From Akanthomyces muscarius (taxonomy: Eukaryota > Ascomycota > Sordariomycetes > Hypocreales > Cordycipitaceae), in assembly GCF_028009165.1 (NCBI RefSeq), contig NC_079241.1, positions 5,084,001 through 5,148,000 on the forward strand: a stretch of DNA of 64,000 nucleotides. The letters run 5' to 3'. The position numbers and the translations under genes are program-made. The notes beneath the pieces were generated by a model. It did not search any database, was not told the DNA's origin, and saw nothing but the letters and a program-made list of their open reading frames with translations. Positions 10,641 to 21,113 of this stretch are shown here, piece by piece. Every line of letters begins with the position of its first letter. Within the stretch, counting starts at the first letter, position 1.

Positions 10641-11889
10641 ATGAGTCCTTCCGCAGACCCCAACGCCCGAACACCTCCTACTACTACCAAGAGCATGGAG
10701 CCACATGGCGAGCTTGATTCATCTAAGCTTATATACTCGCTCACCATCAGCCCTCGTGCTGTACCAGATGCGGCTTCCGCTACTAGCGGCAAGGAAACCA
10801 TATGCACTGATCATATGATTACGGCGGTCTGGAAAGCAGGTTCAGGCTGGGAAGCCCCCCAGCTTAGACCGTATGGAGCTCTAAATATCATGCCTACAGC
10901 TTCCGTGCTGAATTACGCAACTGAATGCTTTGAGGGTATGAAAGCTTATCGCGGCGACGATGGAAAGCTCCGACTGTTCAGGCCCGATCGCAATTGTGCC
11001 CGCTTTAACAAATCGGCCAGCCGAATTTCTCTGCCGAACATTGAGGCGAATGAGATGAAAAAGCTGATTATGGTTCTTCTCAGCGTCGACGGTCCCCGTT
11101 GGCTTCCCAAGGAGCGCGCTGGATCGTTTCTGTACCTTCGTCCCGTTATGATCGGCACTGATCCTCAAGTTGGAGTCAAGGTGCCTAAAGAAGCTCTCGT
11201 ATATATCATCGCTTGCTATCTGCCGCCCATGGATAGTTATCCGGGCGGCATGCGTCTGCAAACCTCGCCTGACGATGTCGTGCGTGCGTGGGTTGGTGGT
11301 TTCGGGTGGGCCAAACTTGGCGCCAATTATGGTCCTTCCATAATGACCAAAGCGCAAGCGGCTGCGCAGGGCTTCCATGAGACTTTGTGGCTGTATGGCG
11401 ACCAGGGCGAATGCACCGAGGCAGGTGCCAGTAACTTCTTTGTCGTCTGGAAGCGTAGGGATGGTAAGACAGAGTTGGTTACTGCGCCACTCGACGATAA
11501 GTTAATTCTCGATGGCGTCACGCGCGGCAGCTGCCTGGAACTGGCGCGACAGCACTTGGCCGGTCATGTTGAAGTGACGGAGCGCAAATTTACCATCCAT
11601 GAGCTTATTGAAGCTCATGCTGAGGGCCGAATTCGCGAGATTTTTGCCTGTGGCACCGGAGTATGTATAGCTTGTCCGTATTTACTGATGTCACAGACGT
11701 TAATTATTGTTACAGTTCTTCATCTGTCCCATCTCCCATATCCATCACCAGGGCACGGACATTACCCTTCCAATGGACAACAAGAATCAGGCCGGTGAAG
11801 TTACTAGCAAACTCAAAACTCTACTTGGCGATATCTTGTATGGGCGTACCGAGCACAGCTGGGCTGTGGTCGTTCCCGAGAGGGAGTAG
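10641..11889 (+). CDS. Branched-chain-type aminotransferase (fold-type IV PLP enzyme)
   Basis: Exons 10641-11660 and 11716-11889 flank a 55-nt intron (GTATGT donor, TTACAG acceptor). The protein is 397 aa, the usual length of eukaryotic BCATs. Family landmarks are present: LNYATECFEGMKAYR near 90, LRLFRPDRNCAR near 110, FLYLRPVMIGTD near 165, and FGWAKLGANYG with the presumed PLP lysine at K225. TLWLYGDQGECTEAGASN near 255 is the BCAT pattern whose Glu contacts PLP. The exon joint gives FACGTG-FFICPISHI, the expected C-terminal motif. The N-terminus has no clear mitochondrial presequence, so a cytosolic location is likely. BCATs interconvert Leu/Ile/Val and their 2-keto acids, but relatives in fungal clusters (such as TOXF of the HC-toxin cluster) serve unusual amino acids. 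Its place beside a racemase and two aldolase-type genes suggests a specialised rather than housekeeping role. Confidence 0.93.
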
Positions 11890-12170
11890 ATGCTTATCTG
11901 CCAAGTGTTGTGTACCGAGGCGCAAAGGCTATATAGAGGATATTATATAGAATCTATAGGACCTTAAAGTTTAGAAGATGAAATGCGTACTCAGGGTGGA
12001 TATAGCATTTGCGCTGCTGCTGATAATTTATTGTCACTCATCTCGCTTCTCAATTTTCACGGCTTATCCGAATACACAGAGTGATAAACAATGTATAGAA
12101 CACGCGCGTCATTCAAGCACCACATGATATTGACTACCGAAAAATGTGTTTTATTTTGTTGCACTATCAT

Positions 12171-12848
12171 TCATTCGGCACGATTTAGCTGCATGTAACT
12201 GAAAGCCTCGCGTGCCTCTGCAATGGTGGCACCTCCGGCAATCATATCTCTAATACCGGCCTCGCTCTTCTCAATGCGCTGGGCCACCTTTGCCACTTCT
12301 AGCGCCCGGTCACTCGGAACAAACACGACGCCATTCGCATCTGCTACCACGATGTCGCCCGGCCGAACCTGGACACCGCCGATGCTGACTATTTCATTGA
12401 CGGAAGCGAGATCAACTCGGTCCTTGCCCGTGCGCATCCAGTTGGCAGCAGCAAAAATTGGGTAGTGGTCGCTGATGGCGCGGTTCACGTCGCGACATGT
12501 GCCGTCAATCACAGTACCTGCAATGCCGCGTAGGCCGGCATACTGCGTCATGATGTCGCCCCAGACAGTGCAGTCTCTGCGACCTCCATTGTCAATGACG
12601 ACAACGTCCCCGACGCCAACGTCGTCGATATAGTTGCCAATGTTGCCTCTAGATTGACTAGCTGGGATGTAGCGGACTGTAAAGGCGGCACCAATGGTCA
12701 CCTTCTCATATCTTTCCAGCGGCATGATTCCAAGTGCCTGGCCAGCAATACCAAGCTTGTCGAGTGCGTCGGACACTGACGCGCTATCCACGCCGGAGAA
12801 TAGCGTAATGAGATCTTCACCTTCTGAAGTAGACTTTTTTCTGTTCAT
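12171..12848 (-). CDS. RraA-family protein (4-hydroxy-4-methyl-2-oxoglutarate aldolase / oxaloacetate decarboxylase-like)
   Basis: A single-exon frame of 225 aa matching the RraA/HMG-aldolase family along its full length: SVSDALDKLGI near 25, GDVVVIDNGGRRDCTVWGD at 80-98, GIAGTVIDGTCRDVNRA at 108-124, and PGDIVVADANGVVFVP near 168. The metal and pyruvate site of this family uses an Arg-Asp pair placed about 21 residues after a Gly-Asp; here G97-D98 and R119-D120 fit. The acidic residue often seen three positions after that pair is Arg here (R123), which could affect specificity. Characterised members cleave or form 4-hydroxy-4-methyl- or 4-carboxy-4-hydroxy-2-oxoadipate-type pyruvate aldols, or decarboxylate oxaloacetate. 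No targeting signal is seen. It is transcribed away from the HpcH-type aldolase gene. Confidence 0.88.
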   Translation of the reverse strand: MNRKKSTSEGEDLITLFSGVDSASVSDALDKLGIAGQALGIMPLERYEKVTIGAAFTVRYIPASQSRGNIGNYIDDVGVGDVVVIDNGGRRDCTVWGDIMTQYAGLRGIAGTVIDGTCRDVNRAISDHYPIFAAANWMRTGKDRVDLASVNEIVSIGGVQVRPGDIVVADANGVVFVPSDRALEVAKVAQRIEKSEAGIRDMIAGGATIAEAREAFSYMQLNRAE

Positions 12849-14742
12849 AATGTGAGGTGCGCTTGATACTGTGTTAAAGTGTTTGGTCTCTCGAGATATA
12901 AACGGAGAGTTCCTGTTCGGCCTAGAGAGTTGCGAAAGGCGGAGTCGATACCGATTTGAGTGTAAAATAGGCAGACTACTGAAGTTTGCAATACTTGCAC
13001 GAATATTTCTGGACTGTAACAGAGAATAAACGAGTTGCCTTTATGTGGTATAGACAGCAGCGACGAGAAGCCAAAAGGGGGCCTGAGCTACTATCCTATC
13101 GTTCAATTCGACAAAGCGAACTTGCTTTTCACAAAACAACATGCCAGTTTCTTAGACATACGCACAGGGATAATTGCGACGACTATACCAACTGCATGTC
13201 TCACTTCAGCTAGAGCCAGAGTATCCTGCAAATGAGCCTGCCGTCCAGGCATATGGGCCTGCATATGCATGCTGATATTATGCAGCCATTTGCGACTTTT
13301 GTCACAGTTGTGGCGTTTTTGCCCGTCACTTTCGGTGTGAAGGTTTACTTTTCTTTGTTTTGTTGCTGTCAAGCTTCTTCCGTACCCACACCAGCAGCTG
13401 CATGTTGACATATGGCGGCCACTAAATATTAATTCACACCCTTGGCTGGTCTGCGTGTTGGAGGATGGTTGAGTGGTTGAGTGGTTGACCGTAATCCCCA
13501 CACAAATTGCCTACAAAAGTAGATACCTTGGGAGGCCACAGTTTTCTTCCTAGTTAGAAGCATGCAGAAATACAGGTTGCCTTTCCTCCAATCTCTCCGG
13601 CTGCTTGTTCTGCGCACAAGGTGCATTGCAACCGCTTTTGTAAGCACAACACACAGATAACGAGACACTGCGAGATATACGATCTAGATCATTCATTTAA
13701 ATTTCCACTACATGTGGGTCATTCATGTCTTGAGTGCTCTAGTGGGTAGTAAGACTTGGTCTTAGCACTGTTCCCGCAGCTGCTGAACATTTCCCGAGTC
13801 ACGTCAATAGTATGCTATATCAGTTGAAATAATAACACATTTGTAATATGAGCCTATCGATGCTGACCTAGCATTTTTTAGATGGAATGGCCAATTAACG
13901 CCACGTCTCGCGTGAGCGCTGGCTGCCGGGGAGGTAGATTGGCAGCTGAGGTGCATTGCCCTGCCAATTGACTTAATAACATGTCATCGTGCATCAAGCA
14001 TATATTAAAGATGAACCAGTTGCATATAGATTGACCAGAAAGAGCGAGTGAGACGGAACTATTATGCCTTAGATTGTAAGCGGAAATTGCAGTTGCAGAT
14101 AATTGTCCGATGCATTTCGGACCTTTGGCATTTGATATTGTCCAGAATGAGGTGTTGATAAGTGTACAAAAGATCTTTATGTATGGAGTATACTTGTCTC
14201 TATTCATACTTGTTTATGTCAGTAATCAGACTTGATAGGTTATATCTGCGTGTCTCTGGCTGCGTATTGCTGTTATAGCGGTGGTACATGGGTGGCCCGA
14301 CAGGCATAGAGTATCAGTATTTGACTTTCATTGCAGGTTTATATGTCGTAAATTGAGTTCTCAGCATCGCTTAGCTAGCCACAGAGTGTGACCGACGACG
14401 GGCAAGACAGCGAGCCGTTGTGGCGATCAGAGGACAACGCCATTTTTTCGAAACACTAGTTGCAATGGGTAATTGTGGAGATAATTCGGCGAGATGCACC
14501 ACACGGGCCGCTCAGAGACACAATCCAGACATGCCGGTCGTAGTGCATTAGATGGCGTGCTCGATGCCTCACGACTTCTGCACAAGTTTTGTGCAAACTT
14601 GGCGTTTTCAGCCGCATGATTAATTGTCTCTCGACTGAATAACTAGATACTTGTATATATTTATATGAGTGGATGAATTTATCGTCAATTAGGTCCAACC
14701 CCTCATTATCAACTACCATTTCTTCCTGCCGCAACTTTAACC
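12849..14742. other. Long intergenic region between two aldolase-family genes
   Basis: 1.9 kb with no gene supported on either strand. Frames of 60-140 codons are present but are crossed by alternative frames and show no domain. Composition is A+T-richer than the housekeeping half of the window. The region must contain the promoters of the divergent RraA-like and HpcH-like genes. Confidence 0.45.
14654..14660 (+). promoter_or_regulatory. TATA-like element upstream of the HpcH/HpaI-type aldolase gene
   Basis: TATATAT lies about 85 bp before the ATG at 14743, in a short A+T-rich patch. Position and sequence fit a fungal TATA element, but there is no transcript evidence. Confidence 0.35.
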
Positions 14743-15943
14743 ATGCAGCGATACAGAGCGTCTTCCCTCTTCCAGCCATCAGATTTTGCCGCCGCCCTGG
14801 GCTCTGGCAATGATGGCTCAAAAGAGGAGTTTCCCGGCACTTTAATTGGTGTCGCGCTACTAATTCCACATACCCAAATTGCTCGTAATTTGGCTATCCT
14901 CGGCTTCGACTTTATCTTTGTCGATACACTTCATGCGTGAGAGATGATCCTTCTGAATATGACGCAATAAATTGGTTTGGGGACTAATTCTGCCGTCCAG
15001 GCCCATAACTACAGCGCAGCTTGTCGATATTATACACTTTATTAGCTTTGCCAGTGACGGCAAGACGTGCGCTGTTGTTCGCATCCAGAGCCCTGAATCG
15101 GACCTCTTGGCCCCGACCTTGGATGCGGGCGCAGCTGCTATAGTTTTCCCACAAATCGACACACCTGCGCAGGCTGCCGCCGCTGTGAAGAAGGTGCGCT
15201 ATGCCTACGCCGGCGGCGAGCGGTCCGTGTCGCCAATAGCGCTCATCAATGGCTTTTCTAATATGGCGCCGCCAGGATGGACTTCGGAGACGATTGCTGA
15301 CCGCAATATTGCCGTCATCTGCCAGATCGAGTCCACGGTAAGTAGTCTGTTCACTCTGCACTCAGGACATCTCCTCACCGGAAGGAATTGTCGGCCATGA
15401 CGTGGACAAGGTTGCGCATCTGCTAATACAACGGAATGGAAAAAGCTTGCTTGCGAGAACGTGGATGCAATCGCCGCCACTCCTGGTCTCGATGGATTGA
15501 TGCTTGGGGCAGCAGACTTACGCGCCAGCCTGGGTTTGCCTTGCCGAAACCCACCAGGCCAGGGCGACGACGTCAAGTTCATCTACGAAGTGAAAAAACT
15601 CATCGCCGCAAGCAAAAAGCACAAGGTCCCGCTCCTTGGGCCTGCGTTTAGCCTCAGCAACGAGCCCGGTTCGATTGAGTACCTGCGCCACTTCAAGATG
15701 ATCGTGGTCAGCGTGGACATGCTCAACATTGTCAAGGCGGCGCTGCATGACCTGGCGTTTGCCAAGGATCTGCTGGCCAAGGATCAGGCGCAGAGGGAGA
15801 GCAACGGTGATGTGGTAAAGCCACCGGATAGTGAGATACGAAAAGACGTGGCCAATGATCTGTTGGCCAAGGCTGAGGTAGATAAAGATCAATGCGGCAT
15901 GGCTACGCGGCCGGGCGGCGTCACGGGAGAGGTCAACGAGTAG
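14743..15943 (+). CDS. HpcH/HpaI-family class II pyruvate aldolase
   Basis: Three exons, 14743-14936, 15001-15337 and 15446-15943, encode 342 aa. Intron 1 (64 nt) is GTGAGA...CCAG. Intron 2 (108 nt) is GTAAGT...AAG with a perfect TGCTAATAC branch sequence at 15421-15429. The joints give FIFVDTLHA-PITTAQL and CQIEST-LACENVDAIAATPG. Residues expected from E. coli HpaI are all in place: H64, R92, Q173 and the metal ligands E175 and D201. The 26-residue spacing of the last two equals that of E149/D175 in HpaI. The family makes or breaks 4-hydroxy-2-keto acids from pyruvate and an aldehyde. A C-terminal tail of about 60 charged residues after LLAKDQAQRE is longer than usual and has two similar DLLAK segments. 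It is the last gene of the accessory block. Confidence 0.9.
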
Positions 15944-17087
15944 ACTTCGGGGCATTGCTGCTGCCCTACCCATGCAGAAGCCTGTCGGGCGGTATCAGAC
16001 TCAAGCGGTCTAATTGACGCAAGTTTAATTAAAGTGCGGTTGTTGGTTTGGACTGTGTAGCTGCGAGAAGAAATGGTGAATGCGCGGACGTCAAGTCAAT
16101 GGGAGCCGTGTCCATTCCGCCACATAGTAGCTGACTTTAGATTCAGCCTATACTGAGAGGTTTGAAGCTGACCATCCGAGATCTTGGCGCCACTGTCACT
16201 GATGGACGTGCCGTAGCATTGCTTGATCTTAGAATTTGAGGAAAGAAGCCTATAGTGGCAAATATGGCCCTGAGTCCTGCTGGCGCGATTAGTTGTGTTG
16301 CAGCCACCAGCTGCAGTCACTCAATGCAGGGCTCCCATTGGCCCAAATATACGATAGACCCACTTTTAGGTCTTGATATATTTTCAACAGCTACGCACCA
16401 CACAGAAAGAAAATAGAAACATGAGTCGGCCAGCACCAATTGGTGCGTGTTGTGATGCTATTCATCTATCTACAGTAGACGACATTGCTCGCCTCCCCAG
16501 TCTCGTGCACTCGCATTTTGCGGGGCACTTTGATTCAAATTTTAATGAAAAATGTATTTTCGCTTGTCCTTCTTTCGCGCCCGTTGCTGAGATGTACTGC
16601 TCACAAACTCCGCGCAGGACGCATCCATATGAACCAACTCCAATCATGTATAAGCGGCGACGGCGACGGGCATGGGGGTATCGTTGAGATATGTATCCGT
16701 TATGCATGCCTAAAACAAAGGAAAAGGAAAAAGAAAAATGTGCTGAAATCGATGCAGGTAAAAGTGGCCGCAGAACGCAAAGTGTTTGGGCGCCACGCCG
16801 CTGCAGAAAACAAAAACGTGCATGATCAGTGTTGGTTGATCATGGGTCTACCCGCCGCCGTCCGCCTGACTTTTCGTCATAAAATGCATGCATGCATGTA
16901 TCCAGTGTAACTTTTTGTTGAAAAAGACACCGACTCCTATTTTTGTAATAAGAAGAGGGGGAGTCACCAGGTCTGTATGAAGAGACAACAGACCAGGTAG
17001 GGGGCCCAAAACAAATAAAACAAAACAATTTTATATGCAGAACAAGTGTACTGTATGTAACACAACTGTTCAACAGCACCTCTCCGT
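15944..17087. other. Intergenic region containing repeat copy 2
   Basis: No gene is supported. Copy 2 of the direct repeat lies at 16296-16370. Short frames at 16373-16910 overlap one another on both strands without domains. The A-rich stretch at about 16710-16750 and an ATGCATGC run near 16885 are simple-sequence features. Confidence 0.45.
16296..16370. repeat. Direct repeat, copy 2 (diverged)
   Basis: Same orientation as copy 1 at 4606-4680. The shared part includes CTGCAGTCACTCAATGCA at 16311, the GGCCCAAAT stretch and ACGATAGACCCA. In the aligned 66 bp the two copies differ mainly by transitions, as expected of old duplicates exposed to C-to-T mutation (RIP or ordinary deamination). The copies bracket the racemase-to-aldolase block. 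Confidence 0.65.
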
Positions 17088-18941
17088 CTATGCAGCAACC
17101 TCCGCCTGCACAGCGGTAGGCTTCTCAGCCGCAGCCGCAGCAGAAGCCTCGGCCTTGACAGTCAAAGGAGTATCAAGACCCTCGACCTGGAGCTCCTTGA
17201 AGAGCTCGAAGATGGTGGTGTTGTCGTGGAAATCATTGTTCACGATGTTGAGAAGATACCAGTTGTCCATGACGTCCTCAACGAGAACGCGGCTAGGGGA
17301 ATTGGCCTCGAAGCAGTGAGCCCAGTCAACACCCAGGCGGAAAGCTTCATCACGCCAGGCTAGGAAACTGATGCTCTCAACAATGGTAGGTTGGACAATC
17401 TCTTTGCCGGGGAAGACACCCCAGGTGACAGCGTTAGGGCCATCAGAGGGAGCATTGGTCTTCAGGTTGCCATCTTTGGTGACGGCGTAGTAAGTGAGAG
17501 AAGGGTTGGCGTTAACAAGATGAATTACCTGGTCGACGATCTCAGGCGGGACTAGTAGCTCGATGTAGCCCTTTTGGTAGACGTAGCCATTGGCAGGTCC
17601 CCAACCGTGGACGGGGTGAGACGACTTGACACCGTCAACAGCAGGCTGAGAGTTGATGGTCAGGAAGCCACGTTGGTTGAGCTCCATGAGGGCGGGCTTG
17701 ATGGAGTCGGCTTCGCTGGTCAGAGGTGCCTCACTCCAAGGCAGTGAGTCAATTTCCTGGTTCAGGTATCGGACAAAGGTATTGGCAATGTCGCGGAGCG
17801 ACTTGGGCTCACCCCACTTCAGGCGGTTCGCCTCGTTTGTGCCCGTCAGACCAATACCGTACGCGTCAAGCTCGCCAAAGGCGGGAGAGCGGGAGTCACC
17901 CCAGCGGCCGTTGGGGAACTCATCCCAATCTTGCGTGCGAAGAACATAGGATTTGTTGCGATTGCGCCAGAAAATTGGGCGGACGTCCTCATCACGACGG
18001 CCGAAGCCCTTGGAAGGCTTCCAAGGAAGGGCCTGCTGGAGTGGTCGCTCAGCCGACGGGGTCCAGCTGAGCTCCTCGAGGACCATGCGGGTAGCTTGGG
18101 CGAGGTTCATGGTGTAAAAGTGCATGTGGTGGATGCCAGCGACCATGAGCTTGCGACACATCTCGACTACCAGCTTCTTGCCAACCTCGCGGACGGCGAC
18201 ATCGTCGTTCTTGACAGGTTCCAGAAGGTCCAGCCATCCCTGAGGAATATTGCAGCCGGTGTGTTTGCACCGGCGAAGGAAGCTGGCGTAAGTGGCAATC
18301 GGCATGATACCAGGGAGAATCGGGACATCAATACCGGCGGCGCGGACCTTTCCGACCCAGCGAATGAAGTTGTCGACATCGTAGAACATCTGGGTGACAA
18401 TGAAGGTGCCGCCAAGGTCGACCTTGTACTTGAGATGCTCGATCAGCTCGTCCTCGTTGTCATTGTCATCGCAGCCCTCGGGGTAACCAGCGACACCAAT
18501 ATCAAAGTGATCACCGTAAGTGGCACGAATGTGTCGGACTAGATCGCAGGCATACTGGAAGCCGTCTTCGGTGGCAGTCCACTTCTCTTGGGCGCGAGGA
18601 GGGTCGCCACGGAGGGCGAGAATGTTGGTGCAGCCAGCCTTGTAGGCTTTGTGTAGGGCGTCGTTGACCTTTTCCATGCCCATGTCGGTGCAGGTCAAGT
18701 GCATGCAGGTCTCCAAACCGTACACCGCCTGTGCCTGGAGTACCATCTCGCAGGTAAGCTCAGCCACACGGCCACCGGCACCCCAAGTGATGTCGATGAA
18801 CTGAGGGCCGAAGTTGTACATGCGGTCCATGCGGTCGTAGAGGTTCTGGACACCTTGGGCAGTCTTGGGTGGAAAATATTCAAAGGAAAAGGAGGGCTGG
18901 CCGGACCTTTTGGTCTCGGCGAGAAGATCCTTGACATGCAT
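17088..18941 (-). CDS. MET13: Methylenetetrahydrofolate reductase (Met13-type)
   Basis: Reduces 5,10-methylene-THF to 5-methyl-THF, the methyl donor for methionine synthesis, in the cytosol. The gene is intronless and encodes 617 aa from the ATG at 18941. A frame-open ATG 10 codons earlier is less likely because fungal homologues begin at the MHVKDLL position. The N-terminal catalytic TIM barrel (about residues 1-290) shows FSFEYFPPKT, FIDITWGAGG, HLTCTDM, LALRGDPP and FIVTQMFYD; the Glu in FSFEYF is the catalytic residue of the family. The C-terminal half (from about 330, with WDEFPNGRWGDSRSPAFGEL) is the eukaryote-specific regulatory domain that binds AdoMet in related enzymes. The last ~25 residues are Ala-rich. 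The long 5' flank (18942-21113) may hold a 5' UTR intron. Confidence 0.96.
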   Translation of the reverse strand: MHVKDLLAETKRSGQPSFSFEYFPPKTAQGVQNLYDRMDRMYNFGPQFIDITWGAGGRVAELTCEMVLQAQAVYGLETCMHLTCTDMGMEKVNDALHKAYKAGCTNILALRGDPPRAQEKWTATEDGFQYACDLVRHIRATYGDHFDIGVAGYPEGCDDNDNEDELIEHLKYKVDLGGTFIVTQMFYDVDNFIRWVGKVRAAGIDVPILPGIMPIATYASFLRRCKHTGCNIPQGWLDLLEPVKNDDVAVREVGKKLVVEMCRKLMVAGIHHMHFYTMNLAQATRMVLEELSWTPSAERPLQQALPWKPSKGFGRRDEDVRPIFWRNRNKSYVLRTQDWDEFPNGRWGDSRSPAFGELDAYGIGLTGTNEANRLKWGEPKSLRDIANTFVRYLNQEIDSLPWSEAPLTSEADSIKPALMELNQRGFLTINSQPAVDGVKSSHPVHGWGPANGYVYQKGYIELLVPPEIVDQVIHLVNANPSLTYYAVTKDGNLKTNAPSDGPNAVTWGVFPGKEIVQPTIVESISFLAWRDEAFRLGVDWAHCFEANSPSRVLVEDVMDNWYLLNIVNNDFHDNTTIFELFKELQVEGLDTPLTVKAEASAAAAAEKPTAVQAEVAA

Positions 18942-21113
18942 GATGACTGGATCTGTATGCGGGAGATGCAATGGAGGTTGGGGTAGAGGCTATGTCGGAC
19001 AAAGAGTGGTGGTAGGCGGGAGGCAGTACACGGGCTAGGGAGCTGAGTTGCGAAGAAACTGGAGTGTCGAGAGTAGCAGGGTCGCTTGAATTATGTCAAT
19101 GGGCCTGATTCAACATCATTAGCATCTGAGGCGAGAGCTGGGGAGGAATGGAACCAAGGATCTTGGCTGCGGAGGAAGTTTGAAGAACGTGGGGGAAGGC
19201 TAATTGACTCACAAAGGTAGCAACACCACAAACAAGCAGCGGAACAGGAACCCAGTAAAGGGGCCTAGGGAAAGGGATAATTCGGATATGCCACCGACCA
19301 ATTTGAGAGGAGGGCCAGGTGAAGCAATATGAAAGAATGGTAGGAGAAAGATGGAAAAGAGTCAAGGAAGAACGGCGGGCAGTCGGAGCAAAGATATGGG
19401 GATGTACCTGGGGCGGGTCAAGGCTGGCTGGGCCGGCCTGCGTCTGCCCCTCCATCCAGCGTGCATCTGGTTTTTATGGCCCGGAAAGACGTAAAAAAAA
19501 CAAGAAGTCGGCCCCGCGTCGGAGAAGGTACATCCATCGGTACCTGGGTTCTAGAGTTCCAGCACCAGAAAACAGGCAGCCAAAGGTACCGATATTGCCA
19601 ATACAGATGTCTTTCCTCGCAGCCGTGTCCTGTTGATGTCTGCTGCAGTGCCACGACAGCAGCACCCAGCCTGGTACTGGCTTTGCGAAAAACTCAGCTG
19701 CCAAATGTTCCGCTCACAAGAAAGAGAGGATTTATACTCGGCTTCTTGCGTATTGGCTGCCCGCGGTAAATAGCTACTCGGTTTTCTTTAAAATACTGCA
19801 CCAAGCTGCAATGCAGCAATTTTCGCCTGACCTTAGGGTAGGGAGCTACCTACCTACCTTACCTAGGTAGTTACCTAGGTACCTATCTAGGTAGACAGCT
19901 AGAACCCCTCGCTACATACCTACCTACCTAGAAGATCCCTGATCCCCAGCTGGTACCCCTCCCTCCCTCGTTGGCCGGCCCTACAACCGCCCAAAACCCC
20001 CCACCAATAGCTTGTTGGGGACAGGTCTGATTCAGGCTGCCCAGAGACAGGCCCCCAGCGCCTTCTCAGCCAAGGTGCTGCCCGGGTACTAAGGTATGCC
20101 AGTACTGACACCATTATCGGAGAAAGGCTGGCATTCATCTGCTCACAAGTTCAATGCCGGGTGCTACAGGCAGTCTCATGTGTCATCGTCTGTTTTATCC
20201 CGCAGTTTCCGTCTCTACCCATTTGCATACGCCCCAGCAACCACCCTGCGTTGCACCGATGGCCTGACGAATGGGAGCGCTGCCAGCAATTGCGCAATCG
20301 ATGGGGCCTTGACCCATCGCCCAGGGCTTGAACTGCGGCCATTCGGCCTCTCCCACGTTTTCCACGAGTCTTTTCTGGACGCTGGCAGCTGCAACTGTAG
20401 CTTCGCTGACGACCACAAATGGCCATTCGACGGTGGCTGCTAAACGCTAAATAGTAGAGTCACAATCTCCAAGTTTGTCATATGGCAGAGCATTCCGTGA
20501 CACCTATCTGGCTCAGCATCACCACCCAGCCATGGATACGGATACGAGCATCGCGCCCCAACATTGCTCGCCTTCACAGCCACCTAATCTCGCGCGTGGC
20601 CAGCAAGCCTCGCTGGCCACTAACTAAAAAAAGACCATCATCATACTGTGGGGTTTATTCCTAGACGACCACCACGTTGCAACGTACTTGGGTACCGTAG
20701 GACATCTGGCATGTGCCGCTGCACTGCGCTGCTGGGTGAGTAAATCTGCTTTTGCATTGGCAAATCGAACTTCTGTCATCCCAAACCACCCTCCCGCTGC
20801 GCCCGGATCATCCCGCTTCGACCGTCTAAGTTGTAGGTCCCTGCCTTCACCGCCCTGCAAGAACATCCGAAATGAGGCTGTTGCGCCTGCATAATGGCTT
20901 CATGCAGTGTAACACACAGCACTCCAAGTACAAATATACTCCGTCGAGCTATAGACAGACTAGGTAGCGAACTGACGGTGCAAGTGCGAGCGCCCATGTA
21001 AATTACAAGTGAGCTACCATAGAAAACGTAGCGGGGAATAGCAGACGCTTAATTGACATCAATCCACGAAACAAGCTTGTCAAAATGTACATAGAACTGT
21101 ATCTTGCCCGCCA
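18942..21113. other. Intergenic region with TACCTA/CCTAGGTA repeats
   Basis: About 2.2 kb upstream of the MTHFR gene and downstream of the bZIP gene. No gene is supported on either strand. The MTHFR 5' leader probably occupies part of 18942-19700. Confidence 0.45.
19835..19931. repeat. TACCTA / CCTAGGTA interspersed short repeat cluster
   Basis: A run of overlapping TACC(T)TACC and CCTAGGTA units, including palindromic ACCTAGGT copies. Similar short runs appear at 27253-27275 and 43288-43313. Such arrays are common between genes of many Sordariomycetes, and their function is unknown. Confidence 0.7.
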
